Shown here one piece after another: positions 15,729 through 23,624 of a stretch of 34,529 nt of DNA. Position 1 is the first letter of the stretch. Each line of letters begins with the position of its first letter. Origin of the DNA: Clostridia bacterium (lineage in GTDB: Bacteria > Bacillota > Clostridia > UMGS1883); NCBI GenBank assembly GCA_017414645.1, contig JAFQLL010000004.1, forward strand, positions 1 to 34,529. The letters are read 5' to 3'. Both the position numbers and the translations under genes were made by a program. Below the pieces are notes generated by a model. It saw nothing but the letters and a program-made list of their open reading frames with translations, was not told the origin of the DNA and made no database searches.

Positions 15729-17852
15729 TTAAAAAGTTTTCACATAAACGTCCTGTTTTGGTGCATAGCCCTTGTTAAAGGTCCAGAAGAAAACTTTAAC
15801 CGTGTCACATTCTGCATCAAATTTATAGGTCTTGCTTTCAGTTACAGGAACAAGCTTTGTCATAATCCCGTCCTTGTATACTGCAACATAAGCTTTCACA
15901 TTATCTGAAAGAGAAGCTTTAACGTCCACAAATATGGTATCTTTAACTTTCAGTGCACTTGCAACCCCATTCATTGTTGCATCATAGTGAATTGAAGCCG
16001 TTGAGGGAATGTACTCCTTGCCTTCAACACTTGTAGTCCAATATGCAGAATTTCCGCCATAGTATACATCTGAAAGGGCTGTGCCCGAAAAAGCTCCTGC
16101 TCCGATGGTTTTTACACTTTTCGGAATGTATACATATTCAACTGCGCTGTTGATAAAAGCATTTTTCGGAATGGCGGTCATGTTTTCCGACAACCAAACC
16201 CATTTAAGGTTTTTATTTTCTGCAAATGCGCCCACATCAATGCTCGTAACAGTGTCGGGTATTACAACACTCTGTGCACCTGTATGGGCAAAGAAGTAAC
16301 TACCTATTGAGGTTATGCCTTCACCGATAAAAATCTCGGTTACATTTATTTCATATTCACTGTACCAGGGTGCATTATTCTGACAGTTTGCCGCTGTATA
16401 CCAGCCTCCAAAGCTACCCTCGCCGTAAACTGTGAGCACACCACGACTGTCAAGACTCCACGAAAAGCCTTCTGCAATATCGCCTGTTACACTATAAATA
16501 TATTTTCCTTCTCCGAGAGATATAAATTCCGTTTCCATTTTTTCGGCAAGTCTTTTACCTACGTTGTTCTCATAGCCGTATATTTTAGCAATGCTTTTAC
16601 AGCCTTTGAAGGCTTCTGTCTTTATAAGAACCATACTTGATGGTATGCTGATTTCTTCAAGAGCAGTGCAATTAAGAAATGTCCATTTTTGGATAACAAA
16701 CAACCCTTCGGGCAATGTAACGCTTTTAAGATTTCTACATTCGGAAAATGCTGATCTGCCCAGCTTTCTCACGGAAGCAGGCAATGTGATTTCCGTTATT
16801 ATAGAATAACAAAAGCAGCCTGCGCCTATGGTTGTTACCGAATTACCAATGGTTATTTTCTTTGCTGCGGTAGTACGCAACAGAAAATCTCCAAGATAAG
16901 TAATTCCGTCCGAAACTTGAATTTCTGTTACGGGGCTATAATTAAACTGACCCCAGGGCGCACTGTCGCTGAGAGTGTAGTCGGGGGTTTCGCCTGTTCC
17001 CGATATTTCAAGCTTGCCGTAATTGTCTACACTGTATGTAATTGTGTCGGTAAGCTGTCCTGAGAGAATGATTGTTCTTTCTTCGATTACACCTCTGCTT
17101 ACAAATTCAACACCTAATATATTTGCCATTTTTTCTGCAATAGAATTGGTATAGCCGTATATTGTTGTTAATTCACCTAATGTTTTGTAGTAGTTGCCGC
17201 TACCGCCTGTGGAGTAAATTTTAGGCAGAGCATTTTTGCCTATAAGGGTAATGCCCTTACCTAATTCAATTGTTTGCACATTTTTAAGATAAGAGTACCA
17301 GGGCGGATTACTTCCGGAGGGAATTTCGCCCTCGCCATCAATTACAAGATTTCTGTGATTATCAACATGCCAGGTAATGTTTTCGCCGTATGTTCCTTCG
17401 TCTACCTGCCATAAAGGTGAAACACCGACAAATTCGTAATTATAGGCGTATTTTTCGCACCAGTCACCAACTGCCGAATACTGATAACAGTAAACAGTTA
17501 CATTTGCGGCAGTGCTGATTATGCTGCTTCCTACACTCTTAACTGTTGATGGAGTGTAGATTTCCTTAACATTTTTACTTACATATGCACTGTCAAACGC
17601 ATATTTTTCAATGGATGTAATTCCTTCACCGACAGTTATTTTCGTAACAATTGAGCCATCAGAGCCCAACGCTTCTGCAACTGTTTTTTCCAGCGCACCC
17701 TCTCCTGTTATTTTAAGATGCCCATCGTCTGTCAGAACCCAGCTTATGCTGTCAATGGTGCCTTCCGATACAACAGCTGCAGCTGCATTAATGGTTATAA
17801 AACCAAGAACAAAAAGCACTATGCTGAAAACCAACGCAAATTTCTTATTCAT
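15729..17852 (-). CDS. Secreted BspA-like leucine-rich-repeat protein
   Basis: A 707-aa exported protein. The signal peptide MNKKFALVFSIVLFVLGFITINAAAA precedes BspA/LRR_5-type repeats (SVTTIGAGCF, SVRKLGRSAFSECRNLKSVTLPEGL, MVLIKTEAFKGC, TVTSIDVGAFAENKNLK, SVKTIGAGAFSG). A longer module occurs four times, at about residues 36-85, 159-205, 270-322 and 463-516, with the pattern W/Y-x-[LV]-D-x-x-G-x-L-x-I-x-G-x-G, often PWY, then GITxIG. The last 70 residues form a beta-rich tail (FVDVKASLSDNVKAYVAVYKDG) common in clostridial surface proteins. No sortase motif or SLH domain. AAAGGAGAGAATAAC marks the ATG at 17852, although the frame is open to 17888. Probable role: adhesion or ligand binding at the cell surface. 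Confidence 0.9.
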   Translation of the reverse strand: MNKKFALVFSIVLFVLGFITINAAAAVVSEGTIDSISWVLTDDGHLKITGEGALEKTVAEALGSDGSIVTKITVGEGITSIEKYAFDSAYVSKNVKEIYTPSTVKSVGSSIISTAANVTVYCYQYSAVGDWCEKYAYNYEFVGVSPLWQVDEGTYGENITWHVDNHRNLVIDGEGEIPSGSNPPWYSYLKNVQTIELGKGITLIGKNALPKIYSTGGSGNYYKTLGELTTIYGYTNSIAEKMANILGVEFVSRGVIEERTIILSGQLTDTITYSVDNYGKLEISGTGETPDYTLSDSAPWGQFNYSPVTEIQVSDGITYLGDFLLRTTAAKKITIGNSVTTIGAGCFCYSIITEITLPASVRKLGRSAFSECRNLKSVTLPEGLFVIQKWTFLNCTALEEISIPSSMVLIKTEAFKGCKSIAKIYGYENNVGKRLAEKMETEFISLGEGKYIYSVTGDIAEGFSWSLDSRGVLTVYGEGSFGGWYTAANCQNNAPWYSEYEINVTEIFIGEGITSIGSYFFAHTGAQSVVIPDTVTSIDVGAFAENKNLKWVWLSENMTAIPKNAFINSAVEYVYIPKSVKTIGAGAFSGTALSDVYYGGNSAYWTTSVEGKEYIPSTASIHYDATMNGVASALKVKDTIFVDVKASLSDNVKAYVAVYKDGIMTKLVPVTESKTYKFDAECDTVKVFFWTFNKGYAPKQDVYVKTF

Positions 17853-17887
17853 GTTATTCTCTCCTTTGTGTATTCTATCCCAATTCA

Positions 17888-17916
17888 ATTATACTATTTC
17901 AAATAATTACCCACAA
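17888..17916 (-). promoter_or_regulatory. Promoter of the LRR protein gene
   Basis: Minus-strand -10 TATAAT (17888-17893) with TAG just upstream, 17-base spacer to a weak -35 TTGTGG (17911-17916), 36 bases before the ATG at 17852. Confidence 0.55.
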
Positions 17917-17960
17917 TGTTTATTCACACTTCAGAACGGCTATTCACCCCACTAAAAGAA

Positions 17961-17983
17961 CAAAGTGTCTCCGACACTCTTTG
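17961..17983 (-). terminator. Hairpin in the non-coding stretch upstream of the LRR gene
   Basis: CAAAGAGTGTC-GGA-GACACTTTG on the minus strand (two-base bulge) followed by TTCTTTT, which resembles a weak intrinsic terminator. No gene ends here, so it could close an unrecognised short transcript from the 17985-18090 stretch. That stretch also holds a TGCGAG/CTCGCA hairpin (18053-18070) and no open reading frame I would support. Confidence 0.4.
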
Positions 17984-18088
17984 ACGATAGTTGCAATTAA
18001 AGTAAACAGAGGAGAAAACACTTTGTAATGCCTTTGTAGCTTTTCCGAGTCTTGCGAGGAAATTCTCGCACGGCAATAATATAAAATT

Positions 18089-18137
18089 TATTTTTTGCCT
18101 TATAGGAAATGCGCAATTTCCTATAAGGCAAAAAATA
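18089..18137. repeat. Near-perfect 49-bp palindrome
   Basis: Arms of 22 bases (18089-18110 and 18116-18137) are exact reverse complements around the five-base loop GCGCA. The arm core is GCCTTATAGGAAAT. The right arm supplies the T-run of the adjacent minus-strand terminator. Its length and perfection exceed normal terminator stems; it may be a small palindromic repeat element. Confidence 0.75.
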
Positions 18138-18157
18138 GCCCCGACACAAGTCGAGGC
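18131..18157 (-). terminator. Intrinsic terminator after the TPR gene
   Basis: Minus-strand stem GCCTCGAC-TTGT-GTCGGGGC (one G-T pair) followed by TATTTTTT, starting 8 bases beyond the TPR stop at 18165. The T-run lies within the neighbouring 49-bp palindrome. Confidence 0.78.
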
Positions 18158-18164
18158 ATCTTAA

Positions 18165-18608
18165 TTATTCAGTAGTTATTTCTTCAAGCTTTGCTCTTAC
18201 AGTCTTTTTCGAAACCGTAGTTAAGGCTGAAAAACGTTGGCGCAAGGACAGGTTAAGCATTTCCTCTGCTTCCTCATTTCTGCCTGCCTTTAAAAGAGCG
18301 AGAGCATAGAAGTAAAATGGTGCCGGCGCCTGACTTCCGCAGTCCATAAGCTCTCCGAAAACCTTTAATGCCTCCTCGTTTTGTCCGCTGAGATAGTACG
18401 CTTCGCCTAAGTTTGCCATAATTGTTCTTTCGTAGGTAAACTGCTCATTTGTGCTTTCGCAAAAGCTGAGCGCCTCGGCATAGTCACCGTCTTCGCGTGC
18501 TTTTACAAGCATTAAAGCACCAAGTGTGCCTGCAGCTGTCACAGAGGGACCTCTGTCCCACACTGCTTTAAGAAGCTCTATGGCCTCGTCCAGCATGCTT
18601 TTTTCCAC
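18165..18608 (-). CDS. TPR protein, C-terminal part (frame-shifted from the upstream reading frame)
   Basis: A 147-codon frame holding TPR-like helical pairs (YERTIMANLGEAYYLSGQNEEALKVFGELM; APFYFYALALLKAGRNEEAEEMLNLSLRQ). Its beginning overlaps the end of the frame at 18578-19009 by 31 bases in the -1 frame. The only starts are a GTG at 18608 and an ATG at 18596, neither with a convincing ribosome binding site. Joining the two frames at the A6 run (18599-18604 on the complementary strand) gives the smooth sequence NRAILLWKK-SMLDEAIELLKAV, so this is most likely the second half of one gene of about 280 residues. Whether the shift is programmed, a mutation or a sequencing error cannot be told here. 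Confidence 0.75.
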   Translation of the reverse strand: MEKSMLDEAIELLKAVWDRGPSVTAAGTLGALMLVKAREDGDYAEALSFCESTNEQFTYERTIMANLGEAYYLSGQNEEALKVFGELMDCGSQAPAPFYFYALALLKAGRNEEAEEMLNLSLRQRFSALTTVSKKTVRAKLEEITTE

Positions 18609-19009
18609 AAAAGAATTGCTCTGTTTATGTCCAGACTGTTTCTTTGATAGTCTGTAAGTTTCTTTTCAGAAACCGCCTCAAAAATCTCCTCTGAGGTTTT
18701 TTTGTCGCCCTCTTTCAAGAGAATGTAGCCGCAGTAAATTTCCATATCCGCAGACAAACGCTTAGTGTTATAGGCCTTTTTATATTTTTCAACCGCTTTC
18801 TTCCACTCGCCTTTTTTATATGCCGAATTTGCAGAAAGCATGTAAAGCATGGGAATGTTGAGCACCGCACTTACCCCGATTGCAAGAAGTATTGACACAA
18901 CCTGATACAGGTTGCCGCCCAGCAGCTCATTGAAGGGCAGATAAGGTGCCGCATAGCCAAGACCTACAACCAATATTATTGCTAATACAACAGAAACTAT
19001 TAAAGACAT
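18578..19009 (-). CDS. Membrane-anchored TPR protein, N-terminal part (interrupted by frameshift)
   Basis: A 143-codon frame with two N-terminal transmembrane helices (about residues 3-22 and 35-58) followed by TPR-like helices (SANSAYKKGEWKKAVEKYKKAYN, MEIYCGYILLKEGDKKTSEEIFEAV). After NRAILLWKK it runs into an unrelated tail ACWTRP and stops, while the TPR pattern continues in the -1 frame of the next entry. The ATG at 19009 has only a weak AAGG upstream. It lies 17 bases after the copper-amine-oxidase-N-like gene and is presumably co-transcribed. TPR proteins of this build usually serve as membrane scaffolds; the partner is unknown. Confidence 0.75.
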   Translation of the reverse strand: MSLIVSVVLAIILVVGLGYAAPYLPFNELLGGNLYQVVSILLAIGVSAVLNIPMLYMLSANSAYKKGEWKKAVEKYKKAYNTKRLSADMEIYCGYILLKEGDKKTSEEIFEAVSEKKLTDYQRNSLDINRAILLWKKACWTRP

Positions 19010-19026
19010 TTATTTATCAAACCTTA

Positions 19027-20538
19027 TTACTTAATTATCATATTTGCAAGAATGTCGCTTATCTCGGGCGAGGGGTCGCTACCAAAGAGTGTGCCGCCGA
19101 AAATTGTTACCAGGGTATCGCCATCCTGATAACGATAATATTCGTAGGTGCCCTGCTCGTCGTCGGGGTCCTCGGCGTAAATTATTGCGTGAACAACCTT
19201 TTTGCCGTCAAAATCGAGAACTTCTACATTTTCATAACGAACTTCTTCGTCGGTATTGAGGGTTGCCGAGAACAGCATCGCCCAATCCTCATCGCTTGCA
19301 TTTTCTGCAAGTGACGGGAAATTACGGATTGCGTAGTTTTTCACTGCCGCTATTGCGCTGTATTCTTCGTAATAAGCTCTGTATTCCTCACGATAAATCT
19401 GTTCTTCTTCGTTATAAATTGCCTGTTCTTCCTGCCATGCAAGATATTCGTCATAGCCGGACACCTGGCTAAGATCAGCATTTTCCATTGCAATAGCAGT
19501 CAGTTCTTCTATCTCTTCTTCGCTTTCCAAACCTAACAGTTCAACAATAGCTTCTCTTTCCAGTTCCATGAGATCTTCCGGAATTTCAACCCCACTGTCG
19601 ATGAATATCTGTTCCAAAAGAACACGTTCCAATTCTTCCTGCATTAACTGCCAGTCGAGTTCAGGCCACTGAGGTCTTTCAGGGGCAATAGGTGCTTCAG
19701 GATATTCCTGATTCATTGAAGAGATGTCAAACTCCTCACCCTGGTAGGGCTCAAGGTCCTGAACAATGTAAAGAATGCCGTTTTTAGAGTCCTCGTCGGC
19801 ATAGCATTCGTAAAGACTAACAATTTCCCAGTTATAAGTATGCTGAGCATCGAAGCCGTCCAAAGAACGGAAAGCAAAGCCTTCCTCGTTGTCTGTATCC
19901 TCGGGGAAATATGTATCGGGAATTTCAAGCAAAATGGAGGATGAAGGAAGATCTATGGAGGTATATTCCACCGAAACCTCTGTTTCCTCTTCGATTATTT
20001 CTTCCTCTTTGCTTTCACCCTCTTTAACAGGGGCGTCAACTTCGGAGGAAGCTTCGCCTTCCGGCGCTTCAACATCGGTGGTTTCTTCAACAGGAGGCTT
20101 TACAATAGTCTGTGTGTCAACCTGACCGTTAATGACAATGCGCTGATATTCCTGGTTCCAGCGCACCACAAGACCAAACTGCTCTGCAATAAATTCGAGA
20201 GGAACCATTGTTCTGCCGTTGATAATAACAGGTGCTGCGCTGAGTGTTTTTACACCACCGGGTGTTTTTGCCTTGTTGCTGCCAATTACAAGTTCTACAT
20301 AAAAGTTGTCCTTTTTAACAACAACCGTATCACTGGGGTCGTCCCAGGTAATTTCCAGCCCGAGGGTTTCTGCCAGGGTGCGCAAGGGCACAAGCACAGA
20401 GTTGTTTACAACTACGGGCTCCTGGTCAGGAAACTTTACAAAAGAACTGTTCATAATTACATTCACTGCACCGACCGGCTGAGCCATACAAATAAAAAGC
20501 ATAACCGCTGCACAGATTAAAGCAATTCTTCTTTTCAT
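19027..20538 (-). CDS. Secreted protein with copper-amine-oxidase-N (stalk) domain and acidic linker
   Basis: A 503-aa exported protein. The signal peptide (about 1-24, MKRRIALICAAVMLFICMAQPVGA) leads into a copper-amine-oxidase-N1-like module (about 26-138) with the family marks VLVPLRTLAETLGLEITWDD and VIINGRTMVPLEFIAEQFGLVVRWN. Residues about 145-195 are a Glu/Thr/Ser-rich linker. Next comes a domain with a strongly acidic helical section (about 285-395, many EE pairs), and a C-terminal beta-rich part (KKVVHAIIYAEDP, TYEYYRYQDGDTLVTIFGG). Despite the name, the module is structural and no amine oxidase activity is implied. I use the ATG at 20538; the frame extends to a TTG at 20562 without better support. 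Its neighbour downstream is the TPR protein. Confidence 0.85.
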   Translation of the reverse strand: MKRRIALICAAVMLFICMAQPVGAVNVIMNSSFVKFPDQEPVVVNNSVLVPLRTLAETLGLEITWDDPSDTVVVKKDNFYVELVIGSNKAKTPGGVKTLSAAPVIINGRTMVPLEFIAEQFGLVVRWNQEYQRIVINGQVDTQTIVKPPVEETTDVEAPEGEASSEVDAPVKEGESKEEEIIEEETEVSVEYTSIDLPSSSILLEIPDTYFPEDTDNEEGFAFRSLDGFDAQHTYNWEIVSLYECYADEDSKNGILYIVQDLEPYQGEEFDISSMNQEYPEAPIAPERPQWPELDWQLMQEELERVLLEQIFIDSGVEIPEDLMELEREAIVELLGLESEEEIEELTAIAMENADLSQVSGYDEYLAWQEEQAIYNEEEQIYREEYRAYYEEYSAIAAVKNYAIRNFPSLAENASDEDWAMLFSATLNTDEEVRYENVEVLDFDGKKVVHAIIYAEDPDDEQGTYEYYRYQDGDTLVTIFGGTLFGSDPSPEISDILANMIIK

Positions 20539-20573
20539 TTTCCACACATCCTTAAATATCAATATACATAGTC

Positions 20574-20602
20574 ATTATATACTTTCTCTGCGGCAAAATC
20601 AA
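20574..20602 (-). promoter_or_regulatory. Promoter of the stalk-domain/TPR operon
   Basis: Minus-strand -35 TTGATT (20597-20602), 17-base spacer, -10 TATAAT (20574-20579), 36 bases before the ATG at 20538. Confidence 0.65.
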
Positions 20603-20624
20603 TAATTATTTCCTTTATAATCGC

Positions 20625-20650
20625 AAAAAAGGGACCGAGGTCCCTTTTTT
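20625..20650 (-). terminator. Intrinsic terminator after the M16 peptidase gene
   Basis: Perfect hairpin AAAAAAGGGACC-GA-GGTCCCTTTTTT, 12 bases beyond the stop at 20663. Confidence 0.88.
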
Positions 20651-20662
20651 ACAATTTATGTC

Positions 20663-23542
20663 TTATTTTATTACAACAACCTTGTCAAACAGGCCACTGT
20701 TCTTTTCAACTCTTGCTTTAGATGAGAAAACACAAAGATTGTTTTCGTTCATAATGCCGTTAAGCATGGGGGCCAAAGCACGGATATCCTCCGCTGTTGT
20801 ATTGAGCATTTCGCCTCGTACACGGTTTCTCAAGCTCACGTCGATTGCATTAAAGTAATCGCCATCAGCTCGCATCGCTTTTGTAAACGCGCTCTTGGGG
20901 CGATCAGTTGCCGCAACAGCGCCTACTATATACTTTGTCATTTCTCTTTCGGAGGCTTCAAATGCCTCAACATATTTATATGCTTCATCAAAGGCATCAA
21001 CAGTGTCAGCAAGGTTGGGGTCACGATAGGAGTACATGCCTACATCGCCAAGAAGGTTTACGGTAAAGCCTGTACCATAGGCACCACCCTTTGCACGGAT
21101 TGTGTTCCAGAGGTAGTCGTAGGTCATTATATGCGAAAGCACAAACATGCTTCCCTTAGCCTTATTACAGCAGCCCGCCTTAGCAACGTACGCCACATCG
21201 GTGGGCACGCAGAAGCCTTCGTTGCCCTCTGCACATTCAGCCGTTATCTCGCCCTTAAAGCATTTGCCGCTTTCCAGCTTAAGATAATTAAAGCTCTCTT
21301 CTGCCGAGGAAAGAAGGGCATTATCGCCTGTAATGGAGAAGGTTACGTTGTCCAAGTTCACCGCCTGCATTAATGCATTGCCGATAGAAACTGCCTTTTC
21401 AGCATCAATGCTGTCGCACAGCTCTTTAATATAAAAATAATAATCAACACCGCTAAGCTTCTGGTTGAGAGCATCCTCCGATGAGAAATAGCTCATAGCA
21501 CGTCTGAGAGCAGCTGAATGGCCGTTTCTTGTCATCCAGTTTTCTCTGCCCATTTTCTCCTGAAGAAGCATTTTCTTAATTTCCTGAACATTATCAAAAT
21601 TGGATTCACGCAAAATTTCGCCCACAAGACTAAACGCGTTTTCAAGGTTTGACTTCAGTGCTGAGAAGGATACCCTAAGCTTTGCGCTTACCTTGTCTCG
21701 GCTATCAATAGGAGCATAGGTGTCTACTGTTGCAGAAAAAGCACCAAGGTTTATTTTTATCTGATTAATTACTTCAAGAGCTGACTTATTCTTTGTTGCA
21801 ATTCTGCCTAAGAAGCGTGCTGCCAGAGCCGCATCAACAAGCTCTTTCTCGCCAAGTGCACCAAGGTCAAAGTAAAGTGATGTATACAAAATGCCCTTAG
21901 TTTCAATTTCGTGGCGCAAAACCTCACCCAGCTGATTTTTTTTCACCTCAAAGGGAATTTTTTCACCCTCAGGGCTTATAAACTTCAAGTCGAGCACAGG
22001 AATGGTTGCTAACGCCTCGGGAGTGTCTTCCATGTTCTGCATAGCTTTCAGCATTTCAAGCTCTCTTTCGGCGTTTTTAAGGCCTTCCTCGCCTATTTTT
22101 TCACGATATGCCGCAACACGAGCCGCTTCAGCCTTTGCTTTTTCCTCAGAAAGGTTTGCATCGGGAGAAAGCTTTACAAATGCGCTGTGCTTTGAGTTGA
22201 GGAAGATTTCTTCAAGCAGGCGTTCAAAGTAATCGCCCTTTGCTTTTTCACGGATTGATTTGAATTCGTTTTCATAGGTGAGAAGAAGTGTGGGGTCGCC
22301 ACCATAAAGCCAGGATGCCATTACCCATGTGCAATAGATAAGGCCTGCAGGCTGGTTTCCAAATTCAGCCTCGCGCATTCTGAATTCTGTCTGGTTTATG
22401 TTTGCTGCAATAATTTCTTTATCAATGCCGTTTTTAACAATGTCGGAGACAATTTCTTTTACAGCGCTCTTCACCTTTTCCTCGTCATTGCCCGAGCGCT
22501 TCATGGCAAGGCACACATAGGGAGAAACAAGCTGGTCATCAAGATATGCCCACACCTCTTCGCAAAGTCCCTTGTCAAGAAGTGCCTTTTTAAGGGGCGA
22601 TTCATTGTTAGAGCAGATTGATGTAAGCAGAATGTCTATTGCCATGAGCTTTTCGTGTTCCTCGAAGGCTGCAGCCTTAAAGCCGAAGGCATAGTGGGTT
22701 GCAACATCGGCGCTTTCGTTGGAGTCATACTTTTCATGGCGGTACATTTCGCCTTTATCTGTCTGAAGGCCAACCTTAATGTCAAGTGCCAGCTTATCAT
22801 ATGCAGCCAAGTAGCCCTCGTCCATAATGCGAAGCTTTTCTAAAACATCCATTTCGCCATAAAGATAAATGTAGCTGTTTGAAGGATGATAGAACTTTTT
22901 GTGGGTTTCGATAAATTCCTCATAGGAAAGGCTCGGAATTGCCTTGGGGTCACCACCTGAGTTTTTGGAGTAGCACACATCGGGGAACATTGTGTTCTGC
23001 AAATATTCGCCTAAAAGAGAGTCCTCGGAAGACATTTCGCCCTTCATTTCGTTGTACACAACTCCACGGAAGCACTCTTTTTCGCCGCCCTCGTAATGCC
23101 AGCCTTCCTGAAGGAAGATTTCCTTTTTCTTATAAATTGCAGGATGGAAAACCGCATCGAGATACACATCCATAAGGTTTTCAAAATCCTTCTCGTTACA
23201 GCTTGCAACGGGATACATGGTCTTATCGGGGTAGGTCATTGCGTTTAAAAAGGTTTGCATGCTGCTCTTTAAAAGCTCAACAAAGGGCTCTCTCACAGGA
23301 TACTTTTCACTACCGTTTAAAACGCTGTGCTCCAAAATATGCATAACACCGGTATCGTTTTCGGGCACTGTCTTAAAGCTTATGGAAAACACCTTGTTTG
23401 TGTCGTCTGCTGCAACGTACAAAAGCCTTGCACCGCTCTTTTTATGCTCACCCACATAAACATCGGCGTTGATTTCATCTACATGCTTTTTTTCATTAAA
23501 TTCAAAGCCGTGATAATTTTTGTTTAATTCAAATGTCATCAT
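20663..23542 (-). CDS. M16C-family zinc metallopeptidase (PreP/insulinase-like)
   Basis: A 959-aa single-chain peptidase, the length normal for M16C presequence-protease-like enzymes. The inverted zinc motif HILEH (residues 68-72) is intact and the distal ligand is probably Glu165 in VVYNEMKGEM, matching the PreP spacing. Two homologous halves are expected; the second half contains RAKGGAYGTGFTV, the substrate-binding Arg/Tyr region of the family. No signal peptide, so it is cytoplasmic and probably clears short peptides. The start is ATGATG at 23542 with AAGGAG upstream. It lies 82 bases after the patatin gene, with a hairpin in between, so it may have its own transcript. Confidence 0.94.
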   Translation of the reverse strand: MMTFELNKNYHGFEFNEKKHVDEINADVYVGEHKKSGARLLYVAADDTNKVFSISFKTVPENDTGVMHILEHSVLNGSEKYPVREPFVELLKSSMQTFLNAMTYPDKTMYPVASCNEKDFENLMDVYLDAVFHPAIYKKKEIFLQEGWHYEGGEKECFRGVVYNEMKGEMSSEDSLLGEYLQNTMFPDVCYSKNSGGDPKAIPSLSYEEFIETHKKFYHPSNSYIYLYGEMDVLEKLRIMDEGYLAAYDKLALDIKVGLQTDKGEMYRHEKYDSNESADVATHYAFGFKAAAFEEHEKLMAIDILLTSICSNNESPLKKALLDKGLCEEVWAYLDDQLVSPYVCLAMKRSGNDEEKVKSAVKEIVSDIVKNGIDKEIIAANINQTEFRMREAEFGNQPAGLIYCTWVMASWLYGGDPTLLLTYENEFKSIREKAKGDYFERLLEEIFLNSKHSAFVKLSPDANLSEEKAKAEAARVAAYREKIGEEGLKNAERELEMLKAMQNMEDTPEALATIPVLDLKFISPEGEKIPFEVKKNQLGEVLRHEIETKGILYTSLYFDLGALGEKELVDAALAARFLGRIATKNKSALEVINQIKINLGAFSATVDTYAPIDSRDKVSAKLRVSFSALKSNLENAFSLVGEILRESNFDNVQEIKKMLLQEKMGRENWMTRNGHSAALRRAMSYFSSEDALNQKLSGVDYYFYIKELCDSIDAEKAVSIGNALMQAVNLDNVTFSITGDNALLSSAEESFNYLKLESGKCFKGEITAECAEGNEGFCVPTDVAYVAKAGCCNKAKGSMFVLSHIMTYDYLWNTIRAKGGAYGTGFTVNLLGDVGMYSYRDPNLADTVDAFDEAYKYVEAFEASEREMTKYIVGAVAATDRPKSAFTKAMRADGDYFNAIDVSLRNRVRGEMLNTTAEDIRALAPMLNGIMNENNLCVFSSKARVEKNSGLFDKVVVIK

Positions 23543-23585
23543 TTTTCATTCTCCTTATAAAAAAGCATTTATTTTTGAGGTAACA

Positions 23586-23612
23586 AAAGCCCTTTGCAGA
23601 GCAAAAGGCTTT
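23586..23612 (-). terminator. Probable terminator after the patatin gene
   Basis: Minus-strand stem AAAGCCTTTTGC-TCT-GCAAAGGGCTTT with one mismatch, followed by TGTT. The T-tail is short, so partial read-through into the M16 gene is possible. Confidence 0.6.
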
Positions 23613-23624
23613 ATTTATTCTGCA

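Noticed and set aside
18089-18137. The 49-bp palindrome as an ordinary terminator
   Set aside because: On either strand the stem is followed by A-rich or mixed sequence rather than a T-run; the true terminator is the adjacent stem at 18138-18157.
19027-20538. Calling the protein a copper amine oxidase
   Set aside because: Only the small N-terminal stalk-like module is present; the catalytic domain with its topaquinone Tyr and copper His residues is absent.
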